From positions 1 to 64,000 of the forward strand of contig NZ_BDCC01000062.1 of the NCBI RefSeq assembly GCF_001613305.1: DNA of 64,000 nucleotides, written 5' to 3'. This document shows positions 17,486 through 25,866 of the stretch, piece after piece. This stretch comes from Nocardia vaccinii NBRC 15922. GTDB taxonomy: Bacteria > Actinomycetota > Actinomycetes > Mycobacteriales > Mycobacteriaceae. A model generated the notes under the pieces. It did not search any database. It was given only the letters and a program-made list of their open reading frames with translations, and was not told the origin of the DNA. How positions within the stretch are numbered: position 1 is the stretch's first letter; each line of letters begins with the position of its first letter. A program made the translations under genes and the position numbers.

Positions 17486-19501
17486 ATGACCGAGGGACCT
17501 GTCGATCGCGTCCGGCGTGCCGTGTTGCGGAGTTCGCACGGCACGGCTGATCTGCGCGCCTTCCGGACCGAGGTGGACCGGGTACTGGCAGGCGCGGTGG
17601 GATGGGATGCGGCCGCATGGTCGACTACCGATCCGGCGACCCTGCTGTTCACCAGTTGCATACTGATCGGCTTGCCGGAGGATTACGAGCGCGAACAGCG
17701 CCTGTTCGACCTCGAGTTCCGTACCGACGATCACAATCAGTTCCGCGAGCTGGCCCGGGCGAAGACACCCGCGGCCGGGCTGTGCGAGACAACCGGTGGC
17801 GCCCCGGAATCCTCGCTGCGGTGGCGGGAACTACTGCAGCCGCTCGGGATCAGCGACGAATTGCGCGCGGTGTTCCGCGACCGCGACGACTGCTGGGGCA
17901 CGCTGGTGGCATATCGGCGTGGCGGAGCACCGTTCACGGCCGCCGACGTGGAGCTGGTCGCGGCCGTCACCCCCCTCATCGCCGACGGCCTGCGCCGATG
18001 CATGCTCCGCGACGCGGCCACCGTGCCACCGGCCGCGCCGCCGCCTCGGGACGCGCCCGGTGTTCTGCTCGCCGACGCGGTGGGCCGGATCGTCGAGACC
18101 ACCGCGCAGGCGCAGCGGTGGCTGTCCCGCATCGCCGATCCGGATACGGTCCCGAGCGCGGTGCGCTCGGTCGCGGCGGCAGCACGAGCGGCAGCGGCGG
18201 GTGACGCGGACCTGCCGGCACAGGCACGGTTGCCCTGTCGCGACGGCGGCTGGCTGCTGCTGCACGGCTCGTCGCTCGTCGCCGATGCCGAACGTGTGGC
18301 GATCGTCGTCGAGTCCGCCCGCCAAGCCCAATTGGCCGATGTGATGGTGCGCGCCTACGGCTTGACCCCGAGGGAACGCGAGATCACCGAGTTGATCCTG
18401 CACGGACTGTCCACCGCCGACATCGCCGCCCGCCTGCACATCACTGCGTACACGGTGCAGGACCATCTCAAGTCGATCCTCGCCAAAGCCGATGTCACCA
18501 GCCGCCGTGACCTGGTCGCCGAGCTGTACGGCAGGCACTATGCGCCCACGACGCGAACCGGCGCCCTGCCCAGCCCGTACGGGTGGTATCCACGATTCGG
18601 CTCGGACCAGCCGTTGTTCATCACTTTCGCGGCGGCGGCTCGGCGGTCGCCGGAATTCACGACCCGCTGTGCTCAGTGCTCGTGCTCGGCGCAGGTCGGC
18701 GACTCGATCGGATCCTCGCCCGTTCGAGTCAGCACACGCGAACCAGCTCGGGCCGGCCCCCTGTTCAACGCGTCCGCAGCGCCCAACGCTTACCGGATTC
18801 GCCGCAAGCCGCGCTCAGCGCCGACCGTCGCCGGACATCGGCGGTTCGATCGGTTCCACACCCAATTCGGCCGAATACTCGCGATTCAGTTCGGACCAGC
18901 CGTTGTTCATCGCGGCCGCGCCGACGATCGGGCCGATCGGCGTACCGGCGAGCAGCAGCGCGGCGACGTCCAGGCACAGGTGCCAGCCCGCGGCCATCAT
19001 GCCGGCCTGGGCGCGATCGGACAGCTGATGTGTCAGTCGAAGGCTTGTGCCGCTGCCGGTTTCGCTCAGCTCCCAGCGCAACAACTCGCCGCTCCAGGTG
19101 TATTCGAGCAGATGTGGCCGATCGATATACGAAACCTCGCCCGGCAGTTCGAGTTTCGACTCACCGTCGATCATGATCAGGGTGACCGGCCCGAGGGCGT
19201 CGAGCGCGCGATCGGCGGTGTAGGGCGCCCATTCGGCCAGCTCCGCCGGATCGGTCAGGGCCGACCAGACCGATTCGGGGACGTGCGGGAAATCGCGGGT
19301 GAACACCAGCGACCACTGCTCGCCGTCGTTCACGAGTTCGACCGGATGCGGGGGGCTTGGCCGATAGGACTGCGTGCTCATCAGGGCCGATCCTTTCTGT
19401 CGAGATGTCGCCCGAGGGCGTCGAGGTGGTGCTGCCACAGCCGCAGATACGGCGAGAGCCAACCGTCCAACTCCTGGAACGGGCCGGGAACCAGGCGATA
19501 G
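17486..19501 (+). CDS. LuxR-family regulator with lost stop codon and run-on tail
   Basis: Starting at the ATG at 17486, the first ~365 codons encode a helix-turn-helix regulator. The N-terminal part is GAF-like, and the LuxR HTH lies at about 290-350 (YGLTPREREITELI, LSTADIAARLHITAYTVQDH). The protein should end soon after PSPYGWYPR, near 18590. No stop occurs until 19499-19501. The last ~300 codons read antisense through an SRPBCC gene and into an ArsR gene, and have no protein-like character. The native stop may have been lost when a fragment of the SRPBCC gene's 3' end was inserted at 18583-18645. The HTH part is certain; the tail is probably junk or degraded. Confidence 0.7.
   Translation: MTEGPVDRVRRAVLRSSHGTADLRAFRTEVDRVLAGAVGWDAAAWSTTDPATLLFTSCILIGLPEDYEREQRLFDLEFRTDDHNQFRELARAKTPAAGLCETTGGAPESSLRWRELLQPLGISDELRAVFRDRDDCWGTLVAYRRGGAPFTAADVELVAAVTPLIADGLRRCMLRDAATVPPAAPPPRDAPGVLLADAVGRIVETTAQAQRWLSRIADPDTVPSAVRSVAAAARAAAAGDADLPAQARLPCRDGGWLLLHGSSLVADAERVAIVVESARQAQLADVMVRAYGLTPREREITELILHGLSTADIAARLHITAYTVQDHLKSILAKADVTSRRDLVAELYGRHYAPTTRTGALPSPYGWYPRFGSDQPLFITFAAAARRSPEFTTRCAQCSCSAQVGDSIGSSPVRVSTREPARAGPLFNASAAPNAYRIRRKPRSAPTVAGHRRFDRFHTQFGRILAIQFGPAVVHRGRADDRADRRTGEQQRGDVQAQVPARGHHAGLGAIGQLMCQSKACAAAGFAQLPAQQLAAPGVFEQMWPIDIRNLARQFEFRLTVDHDQGDRPEGVERAIGGVGRPFGQLRRIGQGRPDRFGDVREIAGEHQRPLLAVVHEFDRMRGAWPIGLRAHQGRSFLSRCRPRASRWCCHSRRYGESQPSNSWNGPGTRR
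18583..18645 (-). repeat. Duplicated 3'-end fragment of the SRPBCC gene
   Basis: Read on the minus strand, this stretch encodes AAKVMNNGWSEPNR, nearly the same as AAAMNNGWSELNR near the end of the SRPBCC gene (about 18887-18931). The shared DNA core is CGGACCAGCCGTTGTTCATC, in the same orientation. The copy is out of context and lies where the LuxR gene should stop. Confidence 0.6.
18815..19381 (-). CDS. SRPBCC/AHSA1-type protein
   Basis: The 188-residue protein starts MSTQSYRPSPPHP; its ATG shares a base with the stop of the ArsR gene (TGATG). Typical features of Bet v1-like AHSA1 proteins are FTRDFPHVPESVWSALTDP at the start, GEVSYIDRPHLLEYTW in the middle, and a long C-terminal helix. ArsR/SRPBCC pairs are common in actinobacteria; the SRPBCC protein is thought to bind a hydrophobic ligand or act as a co-chaperone. 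The two genes are surely co-transcribed. Confidence 0.85.
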   Translation of the reverse strand: MSTQSYRPSPPHPVELVNDGEQWSLVFTRDFPHVPESVWSALTDPAELAEWAPYTADRALDALGPVTLIMIDGESKLELPGEVSYIDRPHLLEYTWSGELLRWELSETGSGTSLRLTHQLSDRAQAGMMAAGWHLCLDVAALLLAGTPIGPIVGAAAMNNGWSELNREYSAELGVEPIEPPMSGDGRR

Positions 19502-19713
19502 ACCCGCCGCTGCGCCGCCACCTCGCAGGTGACGAAACCCGCATCGCGCAGCACCTTCAGATGTTTGGACACCGTCGGCTGGGACAACTCCAGCCGATCA
19601 ACGAGCTCGCCGACGGTGGCCTGGCCGGTCCGCAGCTGGTCGAGTATCCGCCGACGCTGCGGCTCGGCGACCACGGAGAACGGATCGGCTGCCACGCCCC
19701 TAATATACGTCAT
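19381..19713 (-). CDS. ArsR-family repressor
   Basis: The 110-residue winged-HTH protein has the ArsR core EPQRRRILDQLRTG, the recognition helix LSQPTVSKHLKVLRDAGFV and a wing with AQRRVYRL. No metal-binding cysteine box is visible, so it is probably of the ligand- or partner-sensing (SdpR-like) kind paired with SRPBCC proteins. The ATG at 19713 lies inside a perfect 20-bp palindrome and has no ribosome site, so translation may be leaderless or start at the GTG at 19695. Autoregulation through that palindrome is likely. Confidence 0.8.
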   Translation of the reverse strand: MTYIRGVAADPFSVVAEPQRRRILDQLRTGQATVGELVDRLELSQPTVSKHLKVLRDAGFVTCEVAAQRRVYRLVPGPFQELDGWLSPYLRLWQHHLDALGRHLDRKDRP

Positions 19714-19722
19714 GACGTATAT
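19703..19722. promoter_or_regulatory. 20-bp perfect palindrome, ArsR operator
   Basis: ATATACGTCATGACGTATAT is exactly self-complementary over 20 bases and is AT-rich against its GC-rich surroundings. It covers the likely start codon of the ArsR gene, where repressor binding would block both RNA polymerase and a leaderless start. Confidence 0.75.
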
Positions 19723-20027
19723 ACGTGCAATGGAATATACGCACGGTGCCAACGGTGCCGGGTGAGCCGAATTTCGATTGAGCACGCGCTTCCCGGCGAG
19801 CCACGACCGACAAGGCATCCAGGCGGCACGCCGGACCGCCCGATCGCCCCCGCCGCCGGATTCCGGCGGCGGCCGCAGCGCATTCCACCCGAGGCGGTGC
19901 GCACGCTGCCGCGGTTGCCACGAGTGTGTGGACTGCCCCGGCTCGCCGGAGGTAGTCACCGAGAGCACGACTGATCACCGCGCCGTTTACACCGCGGGCG
20001 CGCGACGCGACGGTATCGCTCGGGCGA
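19714..20027. other. Intergenic region upstream of ArsR
   Basis: About 310 bases lie between the ArsR start and the stop of the desaturase gene. Beyond the palindrome and AT-rich sequence up to about 19745, which looks like the ArsR promoter, I see only GC-rich sequence without a gene. Confidence 0.4.
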
Positions 20028-21020
20028 TCACCCAGCGTGTTTGCCGACCTCGTGCAGATGTCGCAACGCCTGGGCGTACGACTCCAGCAATCCGGTCTCG
20101 CAATACGGCACTCCCCGCTCGGCGCAGAACCGGATCACCAGTGGCCGGACCCGGCGCAGGTTGGGCCGGGGCATGGACGGGAACAGGTGATGTTCGATCT
20201 GATAGTTCAACCCGCCCATGGCGATATCGATGACACGTCCACCGCGAACGTTGCGGGAGGTCAGCACCTGACGACGCAGGAAGTCCGTGGCCTGTTCCTC
20301 CCCGAGCACCGCCATCCCCTTGTGGTTCGGCGCGAAGGTGCAGCCCATGAACAACCCGAACAGCCCCTGGTGCACGGCAATGAATGCCAGCGCCTTGCCC
20401 GGCGGCAGCACCGCCGCCACGAGGGCGAGATAACCGACCGCATGCGCGGCCAGCAGCGCCGCCTCCCGGCCCCGATGCCGGATCGGCCAGCCGAGCAGCG
20501 CCCGGACGCTCGCCCCGTGCAGACTCGCGCCCTCCAGCAACAACATCGGGAAGAACAGCCGCGCCTGATGACGGAAGATCCACCGCCGCAGACCGCGCCC
20601 GGCCCCCGCGCGGCCCCCGGAGTGGGCCAGCACGCCCATGATGTCCGGATCGGCCCCCTCGGTGTTGGGGTGGGCGTGGTGCCGGTTGTGATTGCTGGTC
20701 CACCAGCCGATACTCACCCCGATACAGAGATTTCCGGCGATCAGACCGAACAGGTGGTTCGCCCGCCGGGTGCGGAAGATCTGCCGGTGGCCGGCATCGT
20801 GCCCCAGGAAGGCGAACTGGGTGAACACGACGGCCAATACCGCGGCGATGCCCAGTTGCCACCAGGAGTCACCCACCACGACGAAGGCGCCCCACCCGGC
20901 CACCAGTGCCGCCATCGCGATGGCGCCGAGCCCGGCGTAATAGCCCACCCGCCGCTCGAGCAGTCCGGCGCTGCGCACCCGCCGCGCCAACACCGCATAC
21001 TCACTGCCCCGATCCGTCAT
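20028..21020 (-). CDS. Membrane fatty-acid desaturase
   Basis: Three histidine boxes mark a membrane diiron desaturase: GHDAGHR, HNRHHAHPN and QIEHHLFP. Hydrophobic pairs lie between them. The QIEHH form of the last box is typical of front-end and acyl-lipid/acyl-CoA desaturases. I chose the ATG at 21020 (MTDRGSEYAVLA); an ATG at 21107 would add 29 residues, and neither has a clear ribosome site. The enzyme inserts a double bond into a membrane-bound acyl chain using a ferredoxin or rubredoxin electron donor. No redox partner is adjacent. Confidence 0.85.
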   Translation of the reverse strand: MTDRGSEYAVLARRVRSAGLLERRVGYYAGLGAIAMAALVAGWGAFVVVGDSWWQLGIAAVLAVVFTQFAFLGHDAGHRQIFRTRRANHLFGLIAGNLCIGVSIGWWTSNHNRHHAHPNTEGADPDIMGVLAHSGGRAGAGRGLRRWIFRHQARLFFPMLLLEGASLHGASVRALLGWPIRHRGREAALLAAHAVGYLALVAAVLPPGKALAFIAVHQGLFGLFMGCTFAPNHKGMAVLGEEQATDFLRRQVLTSRNVRGGRVIDIAMGGLNYQIEHHLFPSMPRPNLRRVRPLVIRFCAERGVPYCETGLLESYAQALRHLHEVGKHAG

Positions 21021-21354
21021 CGAATCAGATTGCGCCACAACACTTTCGACCGGCACGCCAGCTTCCGCACCAGACCGCAGCGCAACTCCACCCGCTGGAT
21101 ACTCCATTACCACGCGCGTCCGCCGTTCTGCTCCGACTCGGTTCTCCAGGATCTTCGCCACCACGCCCGACGGCCCCGTCCGGCAGCGCGCGGTCTGTCG
21201 CGGCCGACCGACCGCGCTCGCGGCTCGCATACTCGGACAACAGCATCCCTCGACGAACCGTCCAGCAGGTGAACGGGTACCTGAGGCGACGTCACATCTG
21301 TGCGACGACCCGAGCCCGATTCCGCGGCGTCCATCCCGCCCGGCTCCACCACGA
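21021..21354. other. Gap between desaturase and glycosyltransferase-like gene
   Basis: These 334 bases probably hold the desaturase promoter and possibly its N-terminal extension up to 21107. No other gene or clear palindrome was noticed. Confidence 0.4.
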
Positions 21355-22227
21355 TCATCCGGCCACCCCCGGGCCGGCAACGCCCCCGGGCACCGGGACG
21401 GCCGCGGGCGGGCTCGCGCGCGGAATCACCCGGGCGAGGACATCGAGATACGGACGTGCGGCGATCGTGCGAAACGCCGCGTCCTCGAGTTCGGCTCGGG
21501 CGAGGTCGTCGTAGACCAAGGACAGACATGCCTCCACCAAACCGTCGTAGTGAACGCCGAGAATACCGTCGCTCAGCCCGTCGGCGTCATCCCCCGGGTT
21601 GACCTCCGCGACCACCGCCTTGCGGTTCGCCATCAGATAGGTCACTCGCACCGACTCCAGCACCGACATCCATTCGTGGGAGTGCAGACACAGCACAACT
21701 TTCGACCGTGCGATATCCGGATCGAGCCGAGGGCCGTAGGCGTCGTGCACCCAGCGGACCCGCAATCCGGCTTCCCGGAGCAGCTCGAGTATCCGGGCGC
21801 GGCGCGGCGTGCGCTTGCCGTAGAACAGCACATCCGTCGAGGTTTCCGTGGACGGGAGCAACCGTCTTTGCACCGGATGAAAGCCCGGCGGAACGTAGTG
21901 CGCCGTCACGTCGTAACGCCGCAACTGCTCGATGTTGCGGCGGTTGTAGTCCCACACCAGGTGCCGCCGCAGCAGATCCACCGGAACCATGCCCGAGGCC
22001 ACCATGTTGTCCGTGACCGGCTCCAGCTGGTACACGATGCACGGCTCCGAAAATGCCTGGGGCGCAAGGTAGTAACCGAAGACGATATTGATCCGGCGGG
22101 GATCGAAGCCGCCGAGATCGACCACCGCATGTCCCAGATCCCGCAGGGTATGCCCCAGCACGGCCATCAGGTCGTCGAAACACGGCGTCACCAACGCCGG
22201 ATCCGACAGTGTGACATTGAATTCCAC
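21355..22227 (-). CDS. Glycosyltransferase-like protein (CgeB/GT1 type)
   Basis: The 290-residue protein begins at a GTG (22227) behind GGAG. The C-terminal half has the look of a GT-B nucleotide-sugar domain of the short CgeB-like group: DVLFYGKRTPRRARIL, then SKVVLCLHSHEWMSVLESVRVTYLMANRKAVVAE. The N-terminal half (DLGHAVVDLGGFD, YQLEPVTDNM) resembles the acceptor half. The sugar and acceptor are unknown. It stands alone between the desaturase and the MFS operon. Confidence 0.6.
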   Translation of the reverse strand: MEFNVTLSDPALVTPCFDDLMAVLGHTLRDLGHAVVDLGGFDPRRINIVFGYYLAPQAFSEPCIVYQLEPVTDNMVASGMVPVDLLRRHLVWDYNRRNIEQLRRYDVTAHYVPPGFHPVQRRLLPSTETSTDVLFYGKRTPRRARILELLREAGLRVRWVHDAYGPRLDPDIARSKVVLCLHSHEWMSVLESVRVTYLMANRKAVVAEVNPGDDADGLSDGILGVHYDGLVEACLSLVYDDLARAELEDAAFRTIAARPYLDVLARVIPRASPPAAVPVPGGVAGPGVAG

Positions 22228-22399
22228 GCCTACTCCGGCTTCATCTCACCGGATCCGCCATCCGGTGTTCGCCCCGACCCGAACTCGCTCCCGGCATGTG
22301 GTGATCCTCGGCATCGAGCGGACATCTCGCGCCTCAGCGTATTGAGCGCGGGGCGCGACCGGTTCACCGATAGTGGGAAGTGCGACGGGCCGCAGAGCG

Positions 22400-22435
22400 T
22401 TGGGCCGCCTCGGTTCGGAAACCGAGGCGGCCCAA
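22400..22435 (-). terminator. Strong hairpin after the YceI gene
   Basis: A 16-bp perfect stem (TTGGGCCGCCTCGGTT at 22400-22415 against 22420-22435) with a 4-base loop lies 11 bases beyond the stop of the YceI gene. It is almost certainly the terminator of the MarR-MFS-YceI operon. It has no strong T-run, as is usual in actinobacteria. Confidence 0.8.
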
Positions 22436-22446
22436 TGGAATTCGCT

Positions 22447-23268
22447 CTACATCTGAGGCAGTGACTCACCCTGGACGAGTTCGATGTCGAGATCGATCTT
22501 CACCGCGGTACCGACCGCGGCGATACCCGCGCGCACCATGGCGTTGTAGTCGATCGCGAAATCGTTGCGGTGCAACTGCATCTCGGCGTGGAACGCCGCG
22601 CGCACACCGCCCCACGGGTCGGGCCCATAGCCGCCGTAGGTGATGTCCAGCTCGACCGGGCGGACCTGGCCGTGCAGGGTCAACTCGCCCGGCATCACCA
22701 GTTTGTCACCGCCGACGCGGCGGAAACCGCTGCCGCTGAACGAGATCACCGGATACTTCTCGGCGTCCAGGAAGTCCGACGACCGCAGGTGGTCGTCGCG
22801 CATTCCGATGCCGGTATCGATGCTCGCGGTCTTGATCTCGGCGAAACCCGTCGAATTCTCCAGGGTCTCGGCGATGTCGAGCCGACCGCTCACCTCCGCG
22901 AAGCGCGCCTTGATACTCGCGATACCCAGGTGCCGCGCGGTCGCGATCACCGTCGAGTGCACCGGGTCGATGGTCCACGGACCCGCCGGCGGAGCCGGAT
23001 TGGTCCCCGCCTCCGGAGCCAGGACGATCTGGCCCAGCCGGCCGGAACCGTCCCCGCCGACCCGGGCCACCTGTGCCACCGGCTGGTAGCCCGGCGCGGT
23101 GATGATGGCGGTGCACACGCCCGCGGGCAGTGGCTCGGTGGCCACCTCCCCGGTCGCTCCGGCGGTCGCCCGGGCGAGCTGACGGCCGCTCAGATCGGTT
23201 ACCGTCAGCACCGCGTCCGGTACCGGCCACCCCTCGGCGGTGTGAATACGTGCCGTCAATCCACTCAT
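22447..23268 (-). CDS. YceI-like lipid-binding protein with N-terminal CarboxypepD_reg-like domain
   Basis: The 273-residue protein joins an N-terminal beta-sandwich (about 3-85: GLTARIHTAEGWPVPDAVLT, ending APGYQPV) to a YceI lipocalin-like barrel (about 95-270: GPWTIDPVHSTVIATARHLG, SSDFLDAEKYPVISF, ELTLHGQVRPVELDI). YceI proteins bind polyprenyl-type lipids. The N-terminal domain is the same type that is repeated at the C-terminus of the upstream transporter. The ATG overlaps the transporter's stop (ATGA), so the two are translated together. No signal peptide is visible, so it should be cytoplasmic or membrane-associated. Confidence 0.85.
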   Translation of the reverse strand: MSGLTARIHTAEGWPVPDAVLTVTDLSGRQLARATAGATGEVATEPLPAGVCTAIITAPGYQPVAQVARVGGDGSGRLGQIVLAPEAGTNPAPPAGPWTIDPVHSTVIATARHLGIASIKARFAEVSGRLDIAETLENSTGFAEIKTASIDTGIGMRDDHLRSSDFLDAEKYPVISFSGSGFRRVGGDKLVMPGELTLHGQVRPVELDITYGGYGPDPWGGVRAAFHAEMQLHRNDFAIDYNAMVRAGIAAVGTAVKIDLDIELVQGESLPQM

Positions 23269-25853
23269 GACTGCTTCGTCGCCTCCTCGTAGCCGAGCCG
23301 CACATCGTGGTTGATCTCGCCGCCGGCGACGGTGACCTGACTGGTCACCGGCGGGTAGCCGCTGGCCACCACGGTGTACTCACCCTCGGGCAGATCGGAC
23401 ACCAGGTAGTGGCCCTCCGCATCGGTGCGCGCGGTGGCGACCGGCGTCCCGCCGGCGTCCAGCACCGTCACCTGCGCATCCGGCACCGCGCGCCCGTTGG
23501 CCCAGGCCGCACCGGACAGCACCGTCATCGGCGAGAGTTCGATGTCGTGCCGCAGCAGACCACTCTCGGGCACGGTCAAGGTCAGCGCGTTGGGCCGCAT
23601 GTGATCGGCGACGGCGACCAGGGTGTAGATGCCGGATACCACGCCGTGGCAGACGTATGCGCCGTCCTGACCGGTGACCGCCGCACCGACGACCTCGCCG
23701 CGCATATCGGTCAGGGTCACCGTCGCCGAGGGCAGCGGCTCACCGCGCCCGGCCGAACGCACCACGCCCGACAGTTCACCCGAACCCTGCAGAGCCACGT
23801 CCAGCGACTGCGATCCATTGCCGACGGTCACGTTGACCGCCGACGGCTGATGCCCGCCGGCCGAGACGATCAGCACATAGCTGCCGGACGCGGGCGCACC
23901 GATCGTGTAACCGCCCTCGGCGTCACCGATCGCCCGGGACACCTGGTGACCGCGCGTATCGATCAGCGTGAGCGCGGCACCGGCCACCGGCCGCCCGTCC
24001 TCGCGTCTGATCCGACCGCCGATCGTGCGAACCTCGCCATCCGCCGAGGCGAATCCGGCCGACGAACTCCTTATGGCCATCTGTGACACCGCCGTTCCAT
24101 TCGTATGCGCAGCCGAGCCGTTGCCATTGCGCGAGATCGCGGCATGCCTGCCCGCGACCGCACCGGCCAGCACCGGCTCCGGCTCGGAGAGTGCCTGTGC
24201 CGCGCCCTCCCAGACCTGACTTTCCTCCCATGAACCCGTGGTTGCGTCGACCGGCTCATCGGCCGGCGGCGCGGAGGCCTTGGGGTCCGCCAGCGGGATC
24301 TCCTTCATGAACAGCAGCACCAGGCAGGCCACCAGCCCGACCCCGGCCGCGGCGTAGAACACGCCGTGCAGGGAGTTCGTGAAACCGATCAGAATCGGAT
24401 CCTTGACCATCGCCGGGAGATTGGCGATGCCGCTGGTGTTGCTCTGGATGCTGCCGAGCTTGGAGGTATCGAACCCGGCCGGCAGGTGACCGCCGAAAGC
24501 ATCGATGATCTTGTGCGGCAGCAGGTTGAACATGATCGTCAGGAAGACCGCGACACCCAGCGTGCCGCCCATCTGCCGGAAGAAGGTCGCCGACGCGGTG
24601 GACACACCCATATCGGAGCGCGGGCCCGCGTTCTGCGCGGCGATGATCAACGTCTGCATACAGCAGCCCAGACCGAGGCCGATGACGGCGCTGTACAGCA
24701 GCGGCTGCCAGATCGCGCTGTCGTAGTGCACCTGCGCGTAGAGCAGTGCGCCCAGCGCGATGACGAACGTGCCGACCACCGGCAGCACCTTGTACCGTCC
24801 GGTGAACCGGGTGACCTGTCCGGAGATCAGCGACCCGATCATGATGCCCGCCACCAGCGGCAGCATCAGCAGACCCGCCGTGGTCGGCGAGTAGTCACGC
24901 ACCACCTGCCAGTACAGCGGGACCATGGAGATCGCGCCGAACATCGCGACACCGACGATGAACCCGCCCGCGATGACGACGCTGAAGGTCGAGTTCTTGA
25001 ACAGCCGCAGCGGGATCAGCGCTGCATCCTTCATCAGGTACTCGATGAAGATGAACAGGATCAGGCCGACCGCGCCGATGGCATAGCAGATGATCGACTT
25101 GCTGTCGCCCCAGCCCCAGCCTCGGCCCTGTTCCGCCACGATCAACAGCGGAACCACACATATCGCGAGCGCTATCGCGCCGAACCAGTCGACCTTGTGA
25201 TTCTGCCTTCGATGCGGCACATTCAGCACCCGGGCCACCACACCCAGGGCGATGACGCCGATCGGCACGTTCACCAGGAACACCCAGCGCCAGCCCTCGA
25301 GGCCCCACAGGTGATCGAAGCCGGAGAACCAGCCGCCGAGCACCGGTCCGAGCACCGTGGAGATGCCGAACACCATCATGAAGTAGCCCTGGTAGCGCAC
25401 GCGCTCACGGGCCGGGACGATGTCACCGATGATGGTCATCGCCAGCGACATCAGACCACCGGCGCCCAGGCCCTGGAAGGCACGGAATCCGGCCAGTTCG
25501 TACATCGAGGTGGCGAACGTACAGGCCGCCGAACCGATGACGAAGATGCCGATCGCGGTGAGGAAGAACGGCTTGCGGCCGTAGATGTCGGCCAGTTTGC
25601 CGTACAGCGGAGTGCTGATGGTCGCGGTGATCAGATAGGCGGTGGTCGCCCAGGCCTGCTGGTCGAAGCCGTGCAGGCTGTTGGCGATCCGAACGATCGC
25701 CACGCTCACGATGTTCTGATCCAGCGCCGCCAGGAACATGCCCAGCAGCAGGCCCGACAGCACCGTCAGAACCTGGCGGTGGGAGAGGAACGTACTCTCT
25801 TCCTCCACTGGTCCGGACCGAGCCACCGGCGCCTCGGTTGTCGAAGTCGTCAT
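23265..25853 (-). CDS. DHA2-type MFS exporter fused to three CarboxypepD_reg-like domains
   Basis: Residues about 20-530 form a 14-helix EmrB/QacA-type drug:H+ antiporter, with motif A (GKLADIYGRKP) and the DHA2 motif GPVLGG. After a Pro/Ala/Ser-rich linker, residues about 610-862 hold three beta-sandwich repeats, each with a core like GRPVAGAALTLIDTRG...DAEGGYTI, GEPLPSATVTLTDMRG...GQDGAYVC and GRAVPDAQVTVLDAGG...DAEGHYLV. By topology they should be cytoplasmic. The gene is 14 bases downstream of a MarR repressor and overlaps the YceI gene. Export of a lipid or hydrophobic drug, with the extra domains acting as a docking platform for YceI, is an inference. Confidence 0.9.
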   Translation of the reverse strand: MTTSTTEAPVARSGPVEEESTFLSHRQVLTVLSGLLLGMFLAALDQNIVSVAIVRIANSLHGFDQQAWATTAYLITATISTPLYGKLADIYGRKPFFLTAIGIFVIGSAACTFATSMYELAGFRAFQGLGAGGLMSLAMTIIGDIVPARERVRYQGYFMMVFGISTVLGPVLGGWFSGFDHLWGLEGWRWVFLVNVPIGVIALGVVARVLNVPHRRQNHKVDWFGAIALAICVVPLLIVAEQGRGWGWGDSKSIICYAIGAVGLILFIFIEYLMKDAALIPLRLFKNSTFSVVIAGGFIVGVAMFGAISMVPLYWQVVRDYSPTTAGLLMLPLVAGIMIGSLISGQVTRFTGRYKVLPVVGTFVIALGALLYAQVHYDSAIWQPLLYSAVIGLGLGCCMQTLIIAAQNAGPRSDMGVSTASATFFRQMGGTLGVAVFLTIMFNLLPHKIIDAFGGHLPAGFDTSKLGSIQSNTSGIANLPAMVKDPILIGFTNSLHGVFYAAAGVGLVACLVLLFMKEIPLADPKASAPPADEPVDATTGSWEESQVWEGAAQALSEPEPVLAGAVAGRHAAISRNGNGSAAHTNGTAVSQMAIRSSSAGFASADGEVRTIGGRIRREDGRPVAGAALTLIDTRGHQVSRAIGDAEGGYTIGAPASGSYVLIVSAGGHQPSAVNVTVGNGSQSLDVALQGSGELSGVVRSAGRGEPLPSATVTLTDMRGEVVGAAVTGQDGAYVCHGVVSGIYTLVAVADHMRPNALTLTVPESGLLRHDIELSPMTVLSGAAWANGRAVPDAQVTVLDAGGTPVATARTDAEGHYLVSDLPEGEYTVVASGYPPVTSQVTVAGGEINHDVRLGYEEATKQS

Positions 25854-25866
25854 AATTGTTCAAACC

